Positions 30,203 through 39,464 of a stretch of DNA of 64,000 nucleotides are shown piece by piece. The position numbers were made by a program, and so were the translations under genes. Numbering within the stretch: position 1 is the first letter of the stretch; each line of letters opens with the position of its first letter. The DNA comes from Bacillus sp. N13C7 (GTDB taxonomy: Bacteria; Bacillota; Bacilli; Bacillales; Bacillaceae), in the NCBI RefSeq assembly GCF_026790065.1, contig NZ_JALAMO010000001.1:266546-330545 (forward strand), in the 5' to 3' direction. The notes under the pieces were generated by a model. It was not told the origin of the DNA. It searched no databases and saw only the letters and a program-made list of their open reading frames with translations.

Positions 30203-30706
30203 TTACTTCACTAATGCCTTGGCAGCCTCAATTGGCTTTTCATAGTTCGGGTGGTTTGTTGCTTCGCTTACATATTCAGCGTAAACGACTTTTCCATTCT
30301 CATCAAGGACAAATACGGAACGCGCCAGCAGGCGAAGTTCTTTAATATACACTCCGAACGCTTCGCCAAATGACATATCTCTGTGGTCAGAGAGCGTCTC
30401 CACTTTGTCAATTCCGTTAGCACCGCACCAGCGCGCTTGTGCGAATGGAAGGTCTGCACTGATTGTATAGACGTTGACATCTCCAAGCTTTGCAGCTTCT
30501 TCGTTAAAACGGCGTGTTTGCGCATCACATACACCTGTGTCAATTGAAGGGATAACAGAAATAATCGTTACCTTTCCTTTCATATCAGCTAACGATTTTT
30601 CTTCAAGGCTGTTAGTCAGCACTGTGAAATCAGGAGCTTGATCTCCTACCTTCACTTCTTGTCCGACAAGTGTAACCGGACCGCCTTTAAATGTAATTTC
30701 AGCCAT
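30203..30706 (-). CDS. tpx: Thiol peroxidase Tpx
   Basis: Atypical two-cysteine peroxiredoxin of 167 residues that reduces hydroperoxides using thioredoxin. The peroxidatic Cys60 (DTGVCDAQT, with Thr57) and resolving Cys94 (ARWCGANG) are at the expected places. N-terminal [11 protein letters not shown] and a C-terminal [13 protein letters not shown] fit the family. I use the ATG after GGGAGGAATTATA; 20 more upstream codons lack a ribosome site. Monocistronic between the ytfJ and tpx terminators. Confidence 0.98.
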   Translation of the reverse strand: MAEITFKGGPVTLVGQEVKVGDQAPDFTVLTNSLEEKSLADMKGKVTIISVIPSIDTGVCDAQTRRFNEEAAKLGDVNVYTISADLPFAQARWCGANGIDKVETLSDHRDMSFGEAFGVYIKELRLLARSVFVLDENGKVVYAEYVSEATNHPNYEKPIEAAKALVK

Positions 30707-30778
30707 TATAATTCCTCCCTTTTGTATGTATGTCTCTATCATAGTAAAGTTTCCTGCAAACTGCAAAGTTTATGCCAA

Positions 30779-30811
30779 AAAAAAGTTAACTGCGGCCGGC
30801 GCAGTTAACCT
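30779..30811 (-). terminator. Intrinsic terminator after ytfJ
   Basis: Perfect stem GTTAACTGCG/CGCAGTTAAC followed by eight T on the minus strand. Confidence 0.92.
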
Positions 30812-30814
30812 TGA

Positions 30815-31270
30815 TTAATAATTCATATTGTTCATTTGATTTTGGTTTTGTCCCTGACCTTGGTTCTTGTTATTTTTCTTGAACATTTGCTGGATGCGTT
30901 CAAGGGTTTGAGGGGCTGCGTCTAAAATTTTTTCAATCAAATGGGTATTTTCATCTAAATGAAGCATTCTGATGCCTGTCGATCCGACAATTAAAAACGC
31001 GATCGGCGTAATGGACACACCGCCCCCGCTTCCGCCTCCGAAAGGAAGTTTTTGCTCTCTTGTTTCATCGTCTTCCGATTTCTTTTCTGCCGGCTTTCCG
31101 CCAAACTCGCTCCCGCCTGCAGCGAATCCGAAACCAACCTTAGAAACGGTTAAAATCACGCTTCCATCCGGCGTTTCAACCGGATCTCCGATGATCGTGT
31201 TAACATCAATCATTTCTTTCAAGTTTTCCATTGCGGTTTTCATTAAACCTTGGATGGGATGGTCTGCCAT
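30815..31270 (-). CDS. ytfJ: Spore protein YtfJ/GerW
   Basis: 151-residue protein of the GerW (YtfJ) family, expressed in the developing spore and required for germination with L-alanine in B. subtilis. Sequence features: helical N-terminus (HPIQGLMKTAMENLKEM), a conserved IIGDPVETPDG beta region, a glycine-rich hinge (FGGGSGGG), a hydrophobic SITPIAFLIVG stretch, and a low-complexity Asn/Gln-rich tail (KNNKNQGQGQNQNQMNN). The tail looks variable in length between strains. ATG after AAGGAGG located at the end of ytfI; the two genes are 13 bases apart and form an operon. Confidence 0.93.
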   Translation of the reverse strand: MADHPIQGLMKTAMENLKEMIDVNTIIGDPVETPDGSVILTVSKVGFGFAAGGSEFGGKPAEKKSEDDETREQKLPFGGGSGGGVSITPIAFLIVGSTGIRMLHLDENTHLIEKILDAAPQTLERIQQMFKKNNKNQGQGQNQNQMNNMNY

Positions 31271-31283
31271 ATTCGCTTCCTCC

Positions 31284-31964
31284 TTAAACTGATGAATCAT
31301 TCTTTGAAGTCATTCGAGACGATGGATTCTTCTTTAATACGGACAGCTCCCGCCCGTATTTAACGAATTTGAAAGCTGCAAGCATAGCATGTCCAAAGCG
31401 AAAAAAGAATATACACTGAAAATGGGTCTTGGAGACAGGGACTTGGAACGATGGAATTACTTCATAGACGGGTTTATTCATGAAGTCCAGATGATCATAC
31501 AGCATCGCAGCGATACCGCCTTTCACACCCCATACAGCACCTGTTAACACGCCTGTCACTGCTGCATCATGAATCCCGACAACTGTGACCCATTCGAGCT
31601 TTGTGATATGCAAATGCGCCAGAATAGAGGCGCTGGTTTTCCTTAAATTAGTAACCCGATGCACAAGCATCTCAATTTTATTGATGCTTTGCTGCACATC
31701 ATCAAACGTAATTTTTTTCTTGCTGCTGCTTTTTTTCACTTTGGACTTTGATTTCTGTTTGACATCGACTGTTCCATCATTTTTGTTTACCTTAATCGCC
31801 GGAATTGTTTTATTGACCCGGATCAGGCCAAACAGCGCTGTGACTTTTAAGGTCAGTTTGTCGTTATCATCAGCGTGAAGATACTCTACTGCGACATAAA
31901 TTTTCATTCTGAGAAGCAGCACGATACCTATAAGAATAAGAATGGCAATCAGCACATATACCAT
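31284..31964 (-). CDS. ytfI: DUF2953 membrane protein YtfI
   Basis: 226-residue protein with an N-terminal membrane segment (residues 1-20), a lysine/serine-rich stretch (about 70-92, [16 protein letters not shown]), a helical region and a second, weaker hydrophobic region near 150-165. It belongs to DUF2953, widely found in spore formers directly before ytfJ, which suggests a sporulation or germination role, but no activity is known. ATG after GAGGAAGTG, 33 bases inside a longer open frame that lacks a ribosome site. First gene of ytfI-ytfJ, after the yteJ terminator. Confidence 0.9.
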   Translation of the reverse strand: MVYVLIAILILIGIVLLLRMKIYVAVEYLHADDNDKLTLKVTALFGLIRVNKTIPAIKVNKNDGTVDVKQKSKSKVKKSSSKKKITFDDVQQSINKIEMLVHRVTNLRKTSASILAHLHITKLEWVTVVGIHDAAVTGVLTGAVWGVKGGIAAMLYDHLDFMNKPVYEVIPSFQVPVSKTHFQCIFFFRFGHAMLAAFKFVKYGRELSVLKKNPSSRMTSKNDSSV

Positions 31965-32001
31965 ATTCTTCACTTCCTCTAGGTGCATTATCGCCAATTC
32001 C

Positions 32002-32034
32002 TAAAAAAATAAACCCGGACAGGGTCCGGGTTTG
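32002..32034 (-). terminator. Intrinsic terminator after yteJ
   Basis: Perfect stem AAACCCGGAC/GTCCGGGTTT with a two-base loop and T-run on the minus strand. Confidence 0.92.
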
Positions 32035-32038
32035 TCGG

Positions 32039-32533
32039 TTATTTACGGTATAGTTTTTCATGCACAACTGTCGTATCAGCAATGTAATCATGAATTCCCT
32101 GCTTTGTAGGTGAAAAAGCAACGACGATATATAAAATCCATATTTTATCAATATACCGTCCAACGACTTCACGAAAAATCACGGTCCCCCATGTCAGCTT
32201 ACGATCCGGCTTCACAGAAATCACTTTGAGGCCAAACACCATTTTTCCAAGCGTTTGCCTGAAGCATTTTGTCATAATCGCAAAATAGGCAAGGTACACA
32301 ACAAGCGTTGTCACACTGTAGGCCGAGAAGGTGAACATGCCGGATGTTTTCGGCAGATCCAATACGGTAAAGAGGGGAGAAACAAGTAAATGGTTTAATC
32401 CCCATATCACGAGCCAATCAAGCAGGAAAGCCCAGAAACGAACCCAAAAGCCCGCATAGGCATGTGTCAGCTGCTCCGCTTCTTCCGGGCCCTTGATGTC
32501 ATTGCGCTCAAACTCTTCATATGTCGCATCCAT
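32039..32533 (-). CDS. yteJ: RDD family membrane protein YteJ
   Basis: 164-residue RDD-family protein with three membrane segments: one after the conserved GFWVRFWAFLLDWLV (Arg and Asp of the family name at about 31 and 37), one near residues 70-90 and one near the C-terminus. It follows sppA by 12 bases. In B. subtilis SppA and YteJ form an unusual pair in the membrane that contributes to lantibiotic resistance, with YteJ restraining SppA. ATG after GTAGGAGGG. Ends in its own terminator. Confidence 0.93.
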   Translation of the reverse strand: MDATYEEFERNDIKGPEEAEQLTHAYAGFWVRFWAFLLDWLVIWGLNHLLVSPLFTVLDLPKTSGMFTFSAYSVTTLVVYLAYFAIMTKCFRQTLGKMVFGLKVISVKPDRKLTWGTVIFREVVGRYIDKIWILYIVVAFSPTKQGIHDYIADTTVVHEKLYRK

Positions 32534-32545
32534 TATTGATCCCTC

Positions 32546-33553
32546 CTACTTCGCATAGAGATACATCATTCTCGGCGAACCAGATTGTGAAAGGATTTCT
32601 CTCATATTCAGAAAATCGATTTCACTTTTAAACATTTTGTTCGCGCCCATTGTAAACAGTGAGCCTAAACCGAAGCTTTCCTCGTATGAAATAACTGAGG
32701 CGTTTTTCAAATCCTTATGATCCTTCTTCATTGCTGTAATGGTATCGTCATAAAAACCAAGCTCATCAACGAGATTCAGTTTTTTCGCCTGCCGTCCGTC
32801 ATACACGCGTCCGTCCGCTATTTTCTTAACCTCTGCTTTTGACATGCCGCGGCCTTCAGAAATAACATCAACAAAGCCTTCATAAGAATGATCAACCATC
32901 GATTGCATGATGTTCTTTTCTTCTTTTGTCATCTCACGGGAAGGAGACATAATATCCTTATGTGCCCCGCTCTTAATCGTTTCAAAAGAAATGCCGAGCT
33001 TATCAGCAAGTTTTGAATAATTGACACTTTCCATAATAACGCCGAGTGACCCGGTCAGGGTTTCCGGTGTCGCAAAAATCTTATCAGCTGCCGTTGAGAT
33101 GTAATAACCGCCGGATGCTGCCATCGATCCCATCGACACGTAAATCGGTTTTTTCGTTTCTTTCTTGATTTCTTCCAGCTTCTTATGTATTTCAGCACTT
33201 TCATATACTCCGCCGCCTGGCGAATTCACCTTCAGGACGATGCCTTTGACTGCCTTATCATCTTTTGCACGCTCAAGGTTTTTTAAGAACGTTCTGTGAT
33301 TATATCCGTCTGAACCGAGCAGACTGCTTGAATCCCCATTATCCTGAATGGTGCCGCTGACCTCCAATACGGCAATTTTACTTGAGAGACTGCCGTTTTC
33401 CAGCGTCTTTTCCTGCGATTCATCCGTCAGTGATGTGAGATCCGTTTGAGCGCCTTTGACACTTTCAAAGAAGCTCATTGAGATGCTGACGATGATGGAC
33501 ACGCCGAAAATCCCCAGAGCAATCACTAATGCAATCCATCTTTTTGCATTCAT
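32546..33553 (-). CDS. sppA: Signal peptide peptidase SppA
   Basis: Membrane-bound serine protease that degrades cleaved signal peptides and other membrane-released peptides; bacterial S49 family. 335 residues with one N-terminal membrane segment (about 6-29) and a soluble catalytic domain outside the membrane. The Ser/Lys dyad is complete: Ser147 in [10 protein letters not shown] and Lys199 in KSGAHKDIM. It is the short, half-size form that assembles as an octamer ring in B. subtilis. Start after AAGGAGGAG, with an upstream frame of 15 codons lacking a site. Operon with yteJ. Confidence 0.97.
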   Translation of the reverse strand: MNAKRWIALVIALGIFGVSIIVSISMSFFESVKGAQTDLTSLTDESQEKTLENGSLSSKIAVLEVSGTIQDNGDSSSLLGSDGYNHRTFLKNLERAKDDKAVKGIVLKVNSPGGGVYESAEIHKKLEEIKKETKKPIYVSMGSMAASGGYYISTAADKIFATPETLTGSLGVIMESVNYSKLADKLGISFETIKSGAHKDIMSPSREMTKEEKNIMQSMVDHSYEGFVDVISEGRGMSKAEVKKIADGRVYDGRQAKKLNLVDELGFYDDTITAMKKDHKDLKNASVISYEESFGLGSLFTMGANKMFKSEIDFLNMREILSQSGSPRMMYLYAK

Positions 33554-33739
33554 TTTTTCTCCTCCTTTTTCCCCAAACTCTCTCATTATACGATTCAATA
33601 TAAAAAATGTTTCAATTAATGAGAAAGCTCCGGCTTAACGGGCTGCCGGCAAACATGGTACACTTATGGCCAAAGGTATTTTATCACAAATACCGGATGG
33701 CAGAAAAACTTAAATATGACAGCAAAGGGGAAATGGGAT

Positions 33740-34543
33740 ATGACCGATCAACGCCGTAATGTTTATTTTTTTCACAAACAGGACCAGGAAACAAACGAAG
33801 AAGCCAGCTCTTTAACACAATTGGCTGAAGAGCATGGATTTACCGTAGTGAATCAGCACTCAGACGCCAATATTATCGCGAGCATTGGCGGGGACGGCAC
33901 ATTTTTGCAGGCAGTCAGAAAGACGAATTTCCGTGACGACTGCTTGTACGTCGGCATTACCAAAAAGGGGAAAGCTCATTTATATTGCGACTTTCATAGT
34001 GATGAGCGTGAAAAAATGGTCGATGCGATGACGTTTGAACAAATTGAAGTTAGAAAATATCCGCTGATTGAAGTGACTGTGGATAACGCCAGTCCTTTTC
34101 ACTGCTTAAACGAGGTTTCCATCCGTTCAAGCATTATTAAAACCTTTGTAATGGATGTGCTGATTGACGATCTGCACTTTGAAACATTTAGAGGTGACGG
34201 AATGATTATCTCAACACCTACCGGCAGCACCGCATATAACAAGTCCGTTGCAGGAGCGGTTGTTGATCCGCTGCTTCCATGCATGCAAGTATCTGAGCTT
34301 GCATCCCTTAACAATAACACCTACCGGACACTCGGCTCGCCATTTGTCCTCAGCGCTGACCGAAAGCTGACCCTTCGAGTGGTGCAAGACGGCAATGAGC
34401 ATCCAATCATCGGCTTGGACAACGAAGCCCTCAGTACAAGAAACGTAAAAACGATTGAAATTAAACTGTCTGACAAAAAAATCAAAACGGTTAAACTAAA
34501 GGACAATTCATTTTGGGAGAAAGTGAAGCGTACTTTTTTATAG
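33740..34543 (+). CDS. nadF: NAD kinase 2
   Basis: ATP- or polyphosphate-dependent NAD kinase (also ppnKB/ytdI) of 267 residues that makes NADP. The defining GGDGTFLQA motif is at about residues 50-58, the NAD-binding LNEVSIR at about 122, and the GDGMIISTPTGSTAYN segment at about 153-168. B. subtilis has a second NAD kinase (ppnKA) elsewhere. ATG 9 bases after AAAGGGG; longer upstream codons are not needed. It faces sppA divergently and converges on ytcJ at a shared terminator. Confidence 0.95.
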   Translation: MTDQRRNVYFFHKQDQETNEEASSLTQLAEEHGFTVVNQHSDANIIASIGGDGTFLQAVRKTNFRDDCLYVGITKKGKAHLYCDFHSDEREKMVDAMTFEQIEVRKYPLIEVTVDNASPFHCLNEVSIRSSIIKTFVMDVLIDDLHFETFRGDGMIISTPTGSTAYNKSVAGAVVDPLLPCMQVSELASLNNNTYRTLGSPFVLSADRKLTLRVVQDGNEHPIIGLDNEALSTRNVKTIEIKLSDKKIKTVKLKDNSFWEKVKRTFL

Positions 34544-34549
34544 AAAATA

Positions 34550-34578
34550 AAAAGGACAGGCTGCCGCCTGTCCTTTTG
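34550..34578. terminator. Bidirectional terminator between nadF and ytcJ
   Basis: Stem AAAAGGACAGG/CCTGTCCTTTT with A-run and T-run on the two sides. Confidence 0.88.
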
Positions 34579-36165
34579 TTATTTCTCATATACAATCTGG
34601 CCGTTGATCACGGTTTTTTTGACGTCTAATAGATGAAGCTGTGCAGGGTCAATTGTAAACGGATCATCGCTGAGAACCGTAAAATCCGCGTCATAGCCTT
34701 CGGCAATTTTTCCGCGTGACTTCGCTTTATAAATGATTCCGGCGCTTCCCTCAGTATAAAGCCTAATCGCTTCATACACAGTTAAACATTCGCTTTCATT
34801 ATAGCTCGGCCCGGTCGGCTCGTTGCTGCTTTTCCGGAGCACCGCGGACTGGATGCCGAGAAGCGGATCAACTGGCTCAATCGGGGCGTCAGAACCGCCC
34901 GCGCACAAAATGCCTTTAGATATCAGTGTTTTCCACGCAAAGGCTGTGTTCATCCTGTCTTTTCCGAGACGGTCAATGACCCACGGAAAATCGCTGGCAA
35001 CAAAATGAGGCTGAAGATCAAGTGCGATTGGCATGCGCGCTGCTTTTTCGATTAATTCGTCATTCAGCACTTGGGCATGAATCAGCCGGTCATGCCGGCC
35101 GTTTTGGGGCGGATGCTTCTCTATTGCATTCAGCACTTTTTCAAATGCAAGATCGCCGATTGCATGAACGGCAATCTCCATGCCTTTTTTTCTCGCTTTT
35201 TGAACGAGCCGGTCAAGGGCTTCGTCATCGTGTACTTGAACACCATTCGTGGATGGATCGTCCTGATATGGCTCTTTCAATAATGCTGTTCTCCCGCCAA
35301 GCGCCCCGTCTGCAAAGATTTTCATCGCACCGAACTCTACATACGGGCCGGACGGCTTCTCCAGCTGCTCCCATCGATCGACCGCTTCGTGATGAACGAG
35401 CAAATGACAGCGAAACGGATATTTTCCGCTGGCGGCAGCTTTCTCATAAGCCTTCATCGGCACCGACACATCACCATAATAGGATAAGTCTTCCGAATGT
35501 CCGCCCGTCAGGCCTTTAGTCCAGCAATCCTTTATCGCAGCCGTAAGCGCCTTATCAACGTAGTGCTGGGAGACTGGCGGGACAGCCTTCAGGACCAAAT
35601 CCTGCGCCTTATCAAACAGAAGCCCGGACGGCTCGCCATTTGCCTCTTTTACGATGACTCCGCCCTCAGGATCAGGAGTGTTCCGTGAAATCCCTGCCGC
35701 TTGAAGAGCAGCAGAGTTGACGGCTATCGCATGCCTGCATATTCGCTTGAGCAAGACAGGCCTGTCGGGAAAGAAACGATCAAGATCCTGTTTAGTCAAA
35801 TAGTCCGGTATCTCAAACTGATTTTCATTCCAGCCCTCTCCAATAAGCCAATCGCCTTCCGGAAGCAGCCGCTCTCTTTCCTTCGCTGCCTGTAAAATAG
35901 CGTCTTTCGTCGTCAAAGCAGACAGGTCGAGCTGAAGCTGTTTCTCACCGTGGCCGATCAAATGCAAATGGCTGTCGACAAATCCGGGAAACATCACTGC
36001 TCCGTTCAGGCTGATTTCTTCTGTTTCCGGGGACCCGTACTTTTTCTTCAGACTCTCAAAGCTGCCGGTGCCTTTTATGACACCATCCTCAACATAAACT
36101 GCCTCTGTCCGGTCGCCTTCTTCGAGCATCGTATAAATGAAACCGCCATGCCATATCGCCTTCAT
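34579..36165 (-). CDS. ytcJ: Amidohydrolase family protein YtcJ
   Basis: 528-residue metal-dependent amidohydrolase (amidohydrolase-3 type). The N-terminal metal motif VDSHLHLIGHG, the carboxylated/ligand Lys-type region and AVHAIGDLAFEKVL with a histidine ligand, and ARMPIALDLQPHF are visible, plus the C-terminal small beta domain FTVLSDDPFTID. Related proteins hydrolyse amides or N-formyl groups; the substrate here is unknown. The ATG is directly preceded by an in-frame stop and sits after a GAGAGTG site. It follows ytcI by 19 bases in one operon. Confidence 0.92.
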   Translation of the reverse strand: MKAIWHGGFIYTMLEEGDRTEAVYVEDGVIKGTGSFESLKKKYGSPETEEISLNGAVMFPGFVDSHLHLIGHGEKQLQLDLSALTTKDAILQAAKERERLLPEGDWLIGEGWNENQFEIPDYLTKQDLDRFFPDRPVLLKRICRHAIAVNSAALQAAGISRNTPDPEGGVIVKEANGEPSGLLFDKAQDLVLKAVPPVSQHYVDKALTAAIKDCWTKGLTGGHSEDLSYYGDVSVPMKAYEKAAASGKYPFRCHLLVHHEAVDRWEQLEKPSGPYVEFGAMKIFADGALGGRTALLKEPYQDDPSTNGVQVHDDEALDRLVQKARKKGMEIAVHAIGDLAFEKVLNAIEKHPPQNGRHDRLIHAQVLNDELIEKAARMPIALDLQPHFVASDFPWVIDRLGKDRMNTAFAWKTLISKGILCAGGSDAPIEPVDPLLGIQSAVLRKSSNEPTGPSYNESECLTVYEAIRLYTEGSAGIIYKAKSRGKIAEGYDADFTVLSDDPFTIDPAQLHLLDVKKTVINGQIVYEK

Positions 36166-36184
36166 TCACATTCACTCTCTTTCT

Positions 36185-37774
36185 CTACGCCTTTTTGTTG
36201 GCTTTGAGCTGTTCTTCTCGTTTTCTTAATTCCACTCGTCTGATTTTTGCAGAAGCCGTTTTCGGCAGGCTTTCCACAAATTCAATCTCTCTAGGATATT
36301 TGTACGGAGCGGTAATGGTCTTCACATGATTTTGCAGCGTTTTGACAAGCTCATCACTGCGTTTATCGTGGTCTTGCAGGACAACATATGCCTTCACGAT
36401 GGAGCCTCGAATTTCATCTGGGCTTGCGACAACAGCACATTCCTTAACCTCAGGGTGCTTCACGAGCGCATCTTCCACTTCGAATGGCCCAATCGTGTAG
36501 CCGGAGCTGATAATGATATCGTCATTTCGGCTTTCAAACCAGAAGTAACCTTCCTCATCCTTTTTCGCTCTGTCCCCTGTCAGGAAATAATCGCCGCGAA
36601 TTTGTGTTTTCATTCTTTCCGGGTCTTTGTAATATTCTTTAAAGAGCGCCGGCGTGCTGAGGTGAACAGCGATATCGCCAACCTCACCAGGCTTGCAGAT
36701 TTCACCGTCTTCATTAATGATCTCCACTTGATTTCCAGGCGTCGGTTTTCCCATGCTTCCCGGTTTAATATCCATATCCTTCAAGACACCGACTAAAAGC
36801 GTGCTTTCTGTTTGGCCGTATCCATCCCGCACCTTAAGGCCAAAGTGTTTTTGGAAAACATCAATGACTTCACGATTGAGCGGCTCGCCTGCGGAAACGG
36901 CGCTGTGCAGGGCAGAAAGATCATAACGGTCCAAACCTTCGACTTTCGCCATTAAGCGGTATTCCGTCGGCGTACAGCAGAAGACATTGATTTTGTACCG
37001 GTTTAAAAGTTCTAAATATTTTTCTGCTTTGAATCTGCCGTGGTACACAAAACCCGTTGCTCCGCTGCCAAGCACCGCTAAAAACGGGCTCCACACCCAC
37101 TTTTGCCACCCTGGTGCAGCAGTCGCCCAGACGATATCCTTTTCAGAAATATCAAGCCAAGCGCCGGCAGATGTTTTTAAATGAGCAAATGCCCAACCGT
37201 GTGTATGTACAACACCTTTAGGCTGACCTGTTGTTCCGGATGTATAAGATAAGAAGGCCATATCCTCTCTTGTTGTGTCTGCTGTTTGGAATTGGCTTCC
37301 ATCCGCTTGAATCGATAAGAGATTTTTCCAGCCGGCATCGTTTTCTCCAATAGAGAGCTTAATCAGTTTGTCAGCGGTACTGACATCACGGAAAGCGCCG
37401 ATAAATGCAGAATAGACGACAGCGCCTTTCACTTCGGCATGTTCAATCCGGTATTCAAGATCTTTCGCGCGAAGCATTTCAGAGCATGGGATGACAACCA
37501 TTCCTGATTTCAGGATCGCCAAATAAACAGCATAGGCTTCAAGCACCCGAGGAACCATTACAATCAGCTTGTCCCCCTTTTTAAATCCAAGGTCAGCCAA
37601 AGCCGCTCCAATTTTATTTGTTTCTTCCATCAGCTTTTCATATGACCAAGATTCTTGCTTGCCTGACTCATCCTCCCATAAAAGGGCAGTTTTTTGTCCA
37701 GCGGCACTGAACTTTTCCATTTCATTTACTAAATTATATTGCATAGGGGCGATTAAATCTTCTCGTTTTAACAC
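36185..37774 (-). CDS. ytcI: Acyl-CoA synthetase YtcI
   Basis: 529-residue AMP-forming ligase of the ANL family, related to acetyl-CoA synthetase. Domains: N-terminal adenylation core with the P-loop YTSGTTGQPKG (about 178-188), GYGQTES in the A5 motif, YFLTGDRAKKD in A7, and a C-terminal subdomain ending PKTASAKIRRV. The catalytic lysine is present in the final motif, but the glycine before it is alanine. Substrate unknown; short-chain acyl is likely. GTG start six bases after GAGGAG. First gene of ytcI-ytcJ. A paralogue of acsA is in the same window. Confidence 0.92.
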   Translation of the reverse strand: MLKREDLIAPMQYNLVNEMEKFSAAGQKTALLWEDESGKQESWSYEKLMEETNKIGAALADLGFKKGDKLIVMVPRVLEAYAVYLAILKSGMVVIPCSEMLRAKDLEYRIEHAEVKGAVVYSAFIGAFRDVSTADKLIKLSIGENDAGWKNLLSIQADGSQFQTADTTREDMAFLSYTSGTTGQPKGVVHTHGWAFAHLKTSAGAWLDISEKDIVWATAAPGWQKWVWSPFLAVLGSGATGFVYHGRFKAEKYLELLNRYKINVFCCTPTEYRLMAKVEGLDRYDLSALHSAVSAGEPLNREVIDVFQKHFGLKVRDGYGQTESTLLVGVLKDMDIKPGSMGKPTPGNQVEIINEDGEICKPGEVGDIAVHLSTPALFKEYYKDPERMKTQIRGDYFLTGDRAKKDEEGYFWFESRNDDIIISSGYTIGPFEVEDALVKHPEVKECAVVASPDEIRGSIVKAYVVLQDHDKRSDELVKTLQNHVKTITAPYKYPREIEFVESLPKTASAKIRRVELRKREEQLKANKKA

Positions 37775-37900
37775 GAACAACTCCTCACTTTCTCCACCCA
37801 TTATACATAAATACAGGCTCTTTCCGTAAGGATATGCCTAAAACCAAGCTCCGTAAACCTAGGATTTTATAGGCCGCTGGTCCTTTTTTATCTATATAAA

Positions 37901-37931
37901 ATGAAAAAGAGTGGGGAAAAACCCCACTCCT
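37901..37931 (-). terminator. Intrinsic terminator after sspA
   Basis: Stem AGTGGGG/CCCCACT with T-rich tail on the minus strand. Confidence 0.88.
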
Positions 37932-37954
37932 AAGCCATTATGTGAAATTGTAAA

Positions 37955-38164
37955 TTAGAATTGTCCTCCGCCCATGTTTTGTTGAGCAAAAGATACAAGA
38001 CGTTTTGTGATCTCTCCTCCAACAGAACCGTTAGCGCGAGAAGTTGTGTCTGCTCCAAGGTTTACACCAAATTCAGAAGCGATTTCTAATTTCATTTGGT
38101 CGATAGCTTGAGCAGCTCCTGGTACTAAAAGGTTGTTGCTGTTACCTGAGTTATTGTTAGCCAT
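37955..38164 (-). CDS. sspA: Small acid-soluble spore protein alpha-type SspA
   Basis: 69-residue alpha/beta-type SASP that coats spore DNA and protects it against UV and heat, then is broken down by GPR protease during germination. Typical features: Asn/Gly/Ser-rich start, [17 protein letters not shown] cleavage region LEIASEFGV, and the second block [14 protein letters not shown] with a glutamine/glycine tail. ATG after AAGGAGGTGAG. Preceded by a sigma-G-like promoter and followed by its own terminator. Confidence 0.97.
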   Translation of the reverse strand: MANNNSGNSNNLLVPGAAQAIDQMKLEIASEFGVNLGADTTSRANGSVGGEITKRLVSFAQQNMGGGQF

Positions 38165-38186
38165 GTGTCTCACCTCCTTGTGAGTA

Positions 38187-38217
38187 TAGAATGTGTTAAA
38201 ACACATGGCTTCATTCA
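38187..38217 (-). promoter_or_regulatory. Sigma-G promoter of sspA with palindromic spacer
   Basis: Minus strand TGAATGA, about 18 bases, CATTCTA resembles the sigma-G consensus (TGMATA, CATACTA). Inside the spacer the 16-mer ATGTGTT-AA-AACACAT is a 7-bp inverted repeat (38191-38206) that also spans the -10 edge. Confidence 0.65.
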
Positions 38218-38255
38218 AAAAAACGTTGGTAATTGTATACAGGAGCCGGAGCTAT

Positions 38256-39461
38256 TTAAAAAAGTTCTGCAAATTTATCGTTTGCTTCTTGATCACTATA
38301 AAGCGTCATTGTTTCAATGTTATCAACCGCTTCCTGAATATACGGCTCAAAGTCAACAAAGCTTTCAAAGTGTTCGATTTTTTCTTTTTTAGGGCGCGTT
38401 TTCGGACTTGGCGGCGTAAAGATTGTGCAGCAGTCTTCAAACGGCTGAATGCTTGTCTCATATGTGCCGATTTCTCGTGATTTCTCGATGATTTCTGTTT
38501 TATCCATGGCGATTAACGGACGCAAAATCGGTGTTGATGTTACCGCATTAATTGCATACATGCTTTCAAGCGTTTGGCTCGCTACCTGACCGAGGCTTTC
38601 TCCCGTAATGATGGCAAGCCCGTTTCTTTTTTCTCTGATTCTGTCGGCAATTTGAAGCATGAGGCGGCGGGTTGCCGTCATTGTGTAGTTCTCAGGTATT
38701 TGTTTTTGAATGAGCTCTTGCGTTTTCGTAAACGGAACGATATGAAGCGTCATGCTTCCCCCAAAGCGGGACAGGCATTTTGCCAGATCCATTACCTTTT
38801 GCTTTGCGCGCTCGCTTGTGTATGGCGGGCTGAAGAAATGAACAGCTTCTACCGACAATCCCCGTTTCATCGCATAAAAACCGGCTACAGGGCTGTCAAA
38901 ACCGCCGGAAAGCATCAGCATCGCTCTGCCTGCTGAACCAACAGGCAGGCCTCCCGCACCCTTTTCATCGCGAATCGTCAAAAAGGTTGCTTCCTCCCTG
39001 ATTTCAATTCTGAGCGCGATGTCTGGGTTACGGACATCGACCGTTAATCCTTCTGTATGTCTCAAAATATGGCCGCCGATTTCAGCGTTCATTTGATTTG
39101 TATCTAATTCAAATTGTTTATACGCTCTCTTCGTCGCAACTTTAAACGTATCGCCAGGCTGATACTGATCCTTGATGGCCTGGAGCGCTGTTGCCTTAAT
39201 ATCATCAAGGCGGCTGTCACACTTAATCGCCAGGCTGAAGCTTTGAATGCCAAATACCTGTTTTAAATGAGGAAAAAGAGCCTCCGGATCTTGTCCATTT
39301 AATGTAATCGTCATGCGGTCCCGGTTGGAAAAATATTTTAAGTTCGGATAGTCTTTCAGGACGAGTCTGACGTTTTGTTTTAAGCGCTCAATAAAGCTTT
39401 TTCTGTTTTTGCCTTTGGTCGATATTTCCCCAAAACGAATTAATATATGATCGTAATTCAT
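38256..39461 (-). CDS. thiI: tRNA 4-thiouridine synthase ThiI
   Basis: Adenylates uridine 8 of tRNA and inserts sulphur. 401 residues: N-terminal ferredoxin-like domain, THUMP domain (about 60-165), and PP-loop ATPase with SGGFDSPVA near residue 185. It is shorter than the E. coli enzyme because it lacks the C-terminal rhodanese domain, so sulphur is taken directly from the partner desulphurase; in B. subtilis that partner is NifZ, encoded three bases upstream. ATG after GATGAGGT at the end of nifZ, so coupled. Confidence 0.97.
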   Translation of the reverse strand: MNYDHILIRFGEISTKGKNRKSFIERLKQNVRLVLKDYPNLKYFSNRDRMTITLNGQDPEALFPHLKQVFGIQSFSLAIKCDSRLDDIKATALQAIKDQYQPGDTFKVATKRAYKQFELDTNQMNAEIGGHILRHTEGLTVDVRNPDIALRIEIREEATFLTIRDEKGAGGLPVGSAGRAMLMLSGGFDSPVAGFYAMKRGLSVEAVHFFSPPYTSERAKQKVMDLAKCLSRFGGSMTLHIVPFTKTQELIQKQIPENYTMTATRRLMLQIADRIREKRNGLAIITGESLGQVASQTLESMYAINAVTSTPILRPLIAMDKTEIIEKSREIGTYETSIQPFEDCCTIFTPPSPKTRPKKEKIEHFESFVDFEPYIQEAVDNIETMTLYSDQEANDKFAELF

Positions 39462-39464
39462 GTT

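Noticed and set aside
37800..37828. TATAAT box before ytcI as a promoter
   Set aside because: No acceptable -35 at 16-18 bases and no extended -10, so I do not list it.
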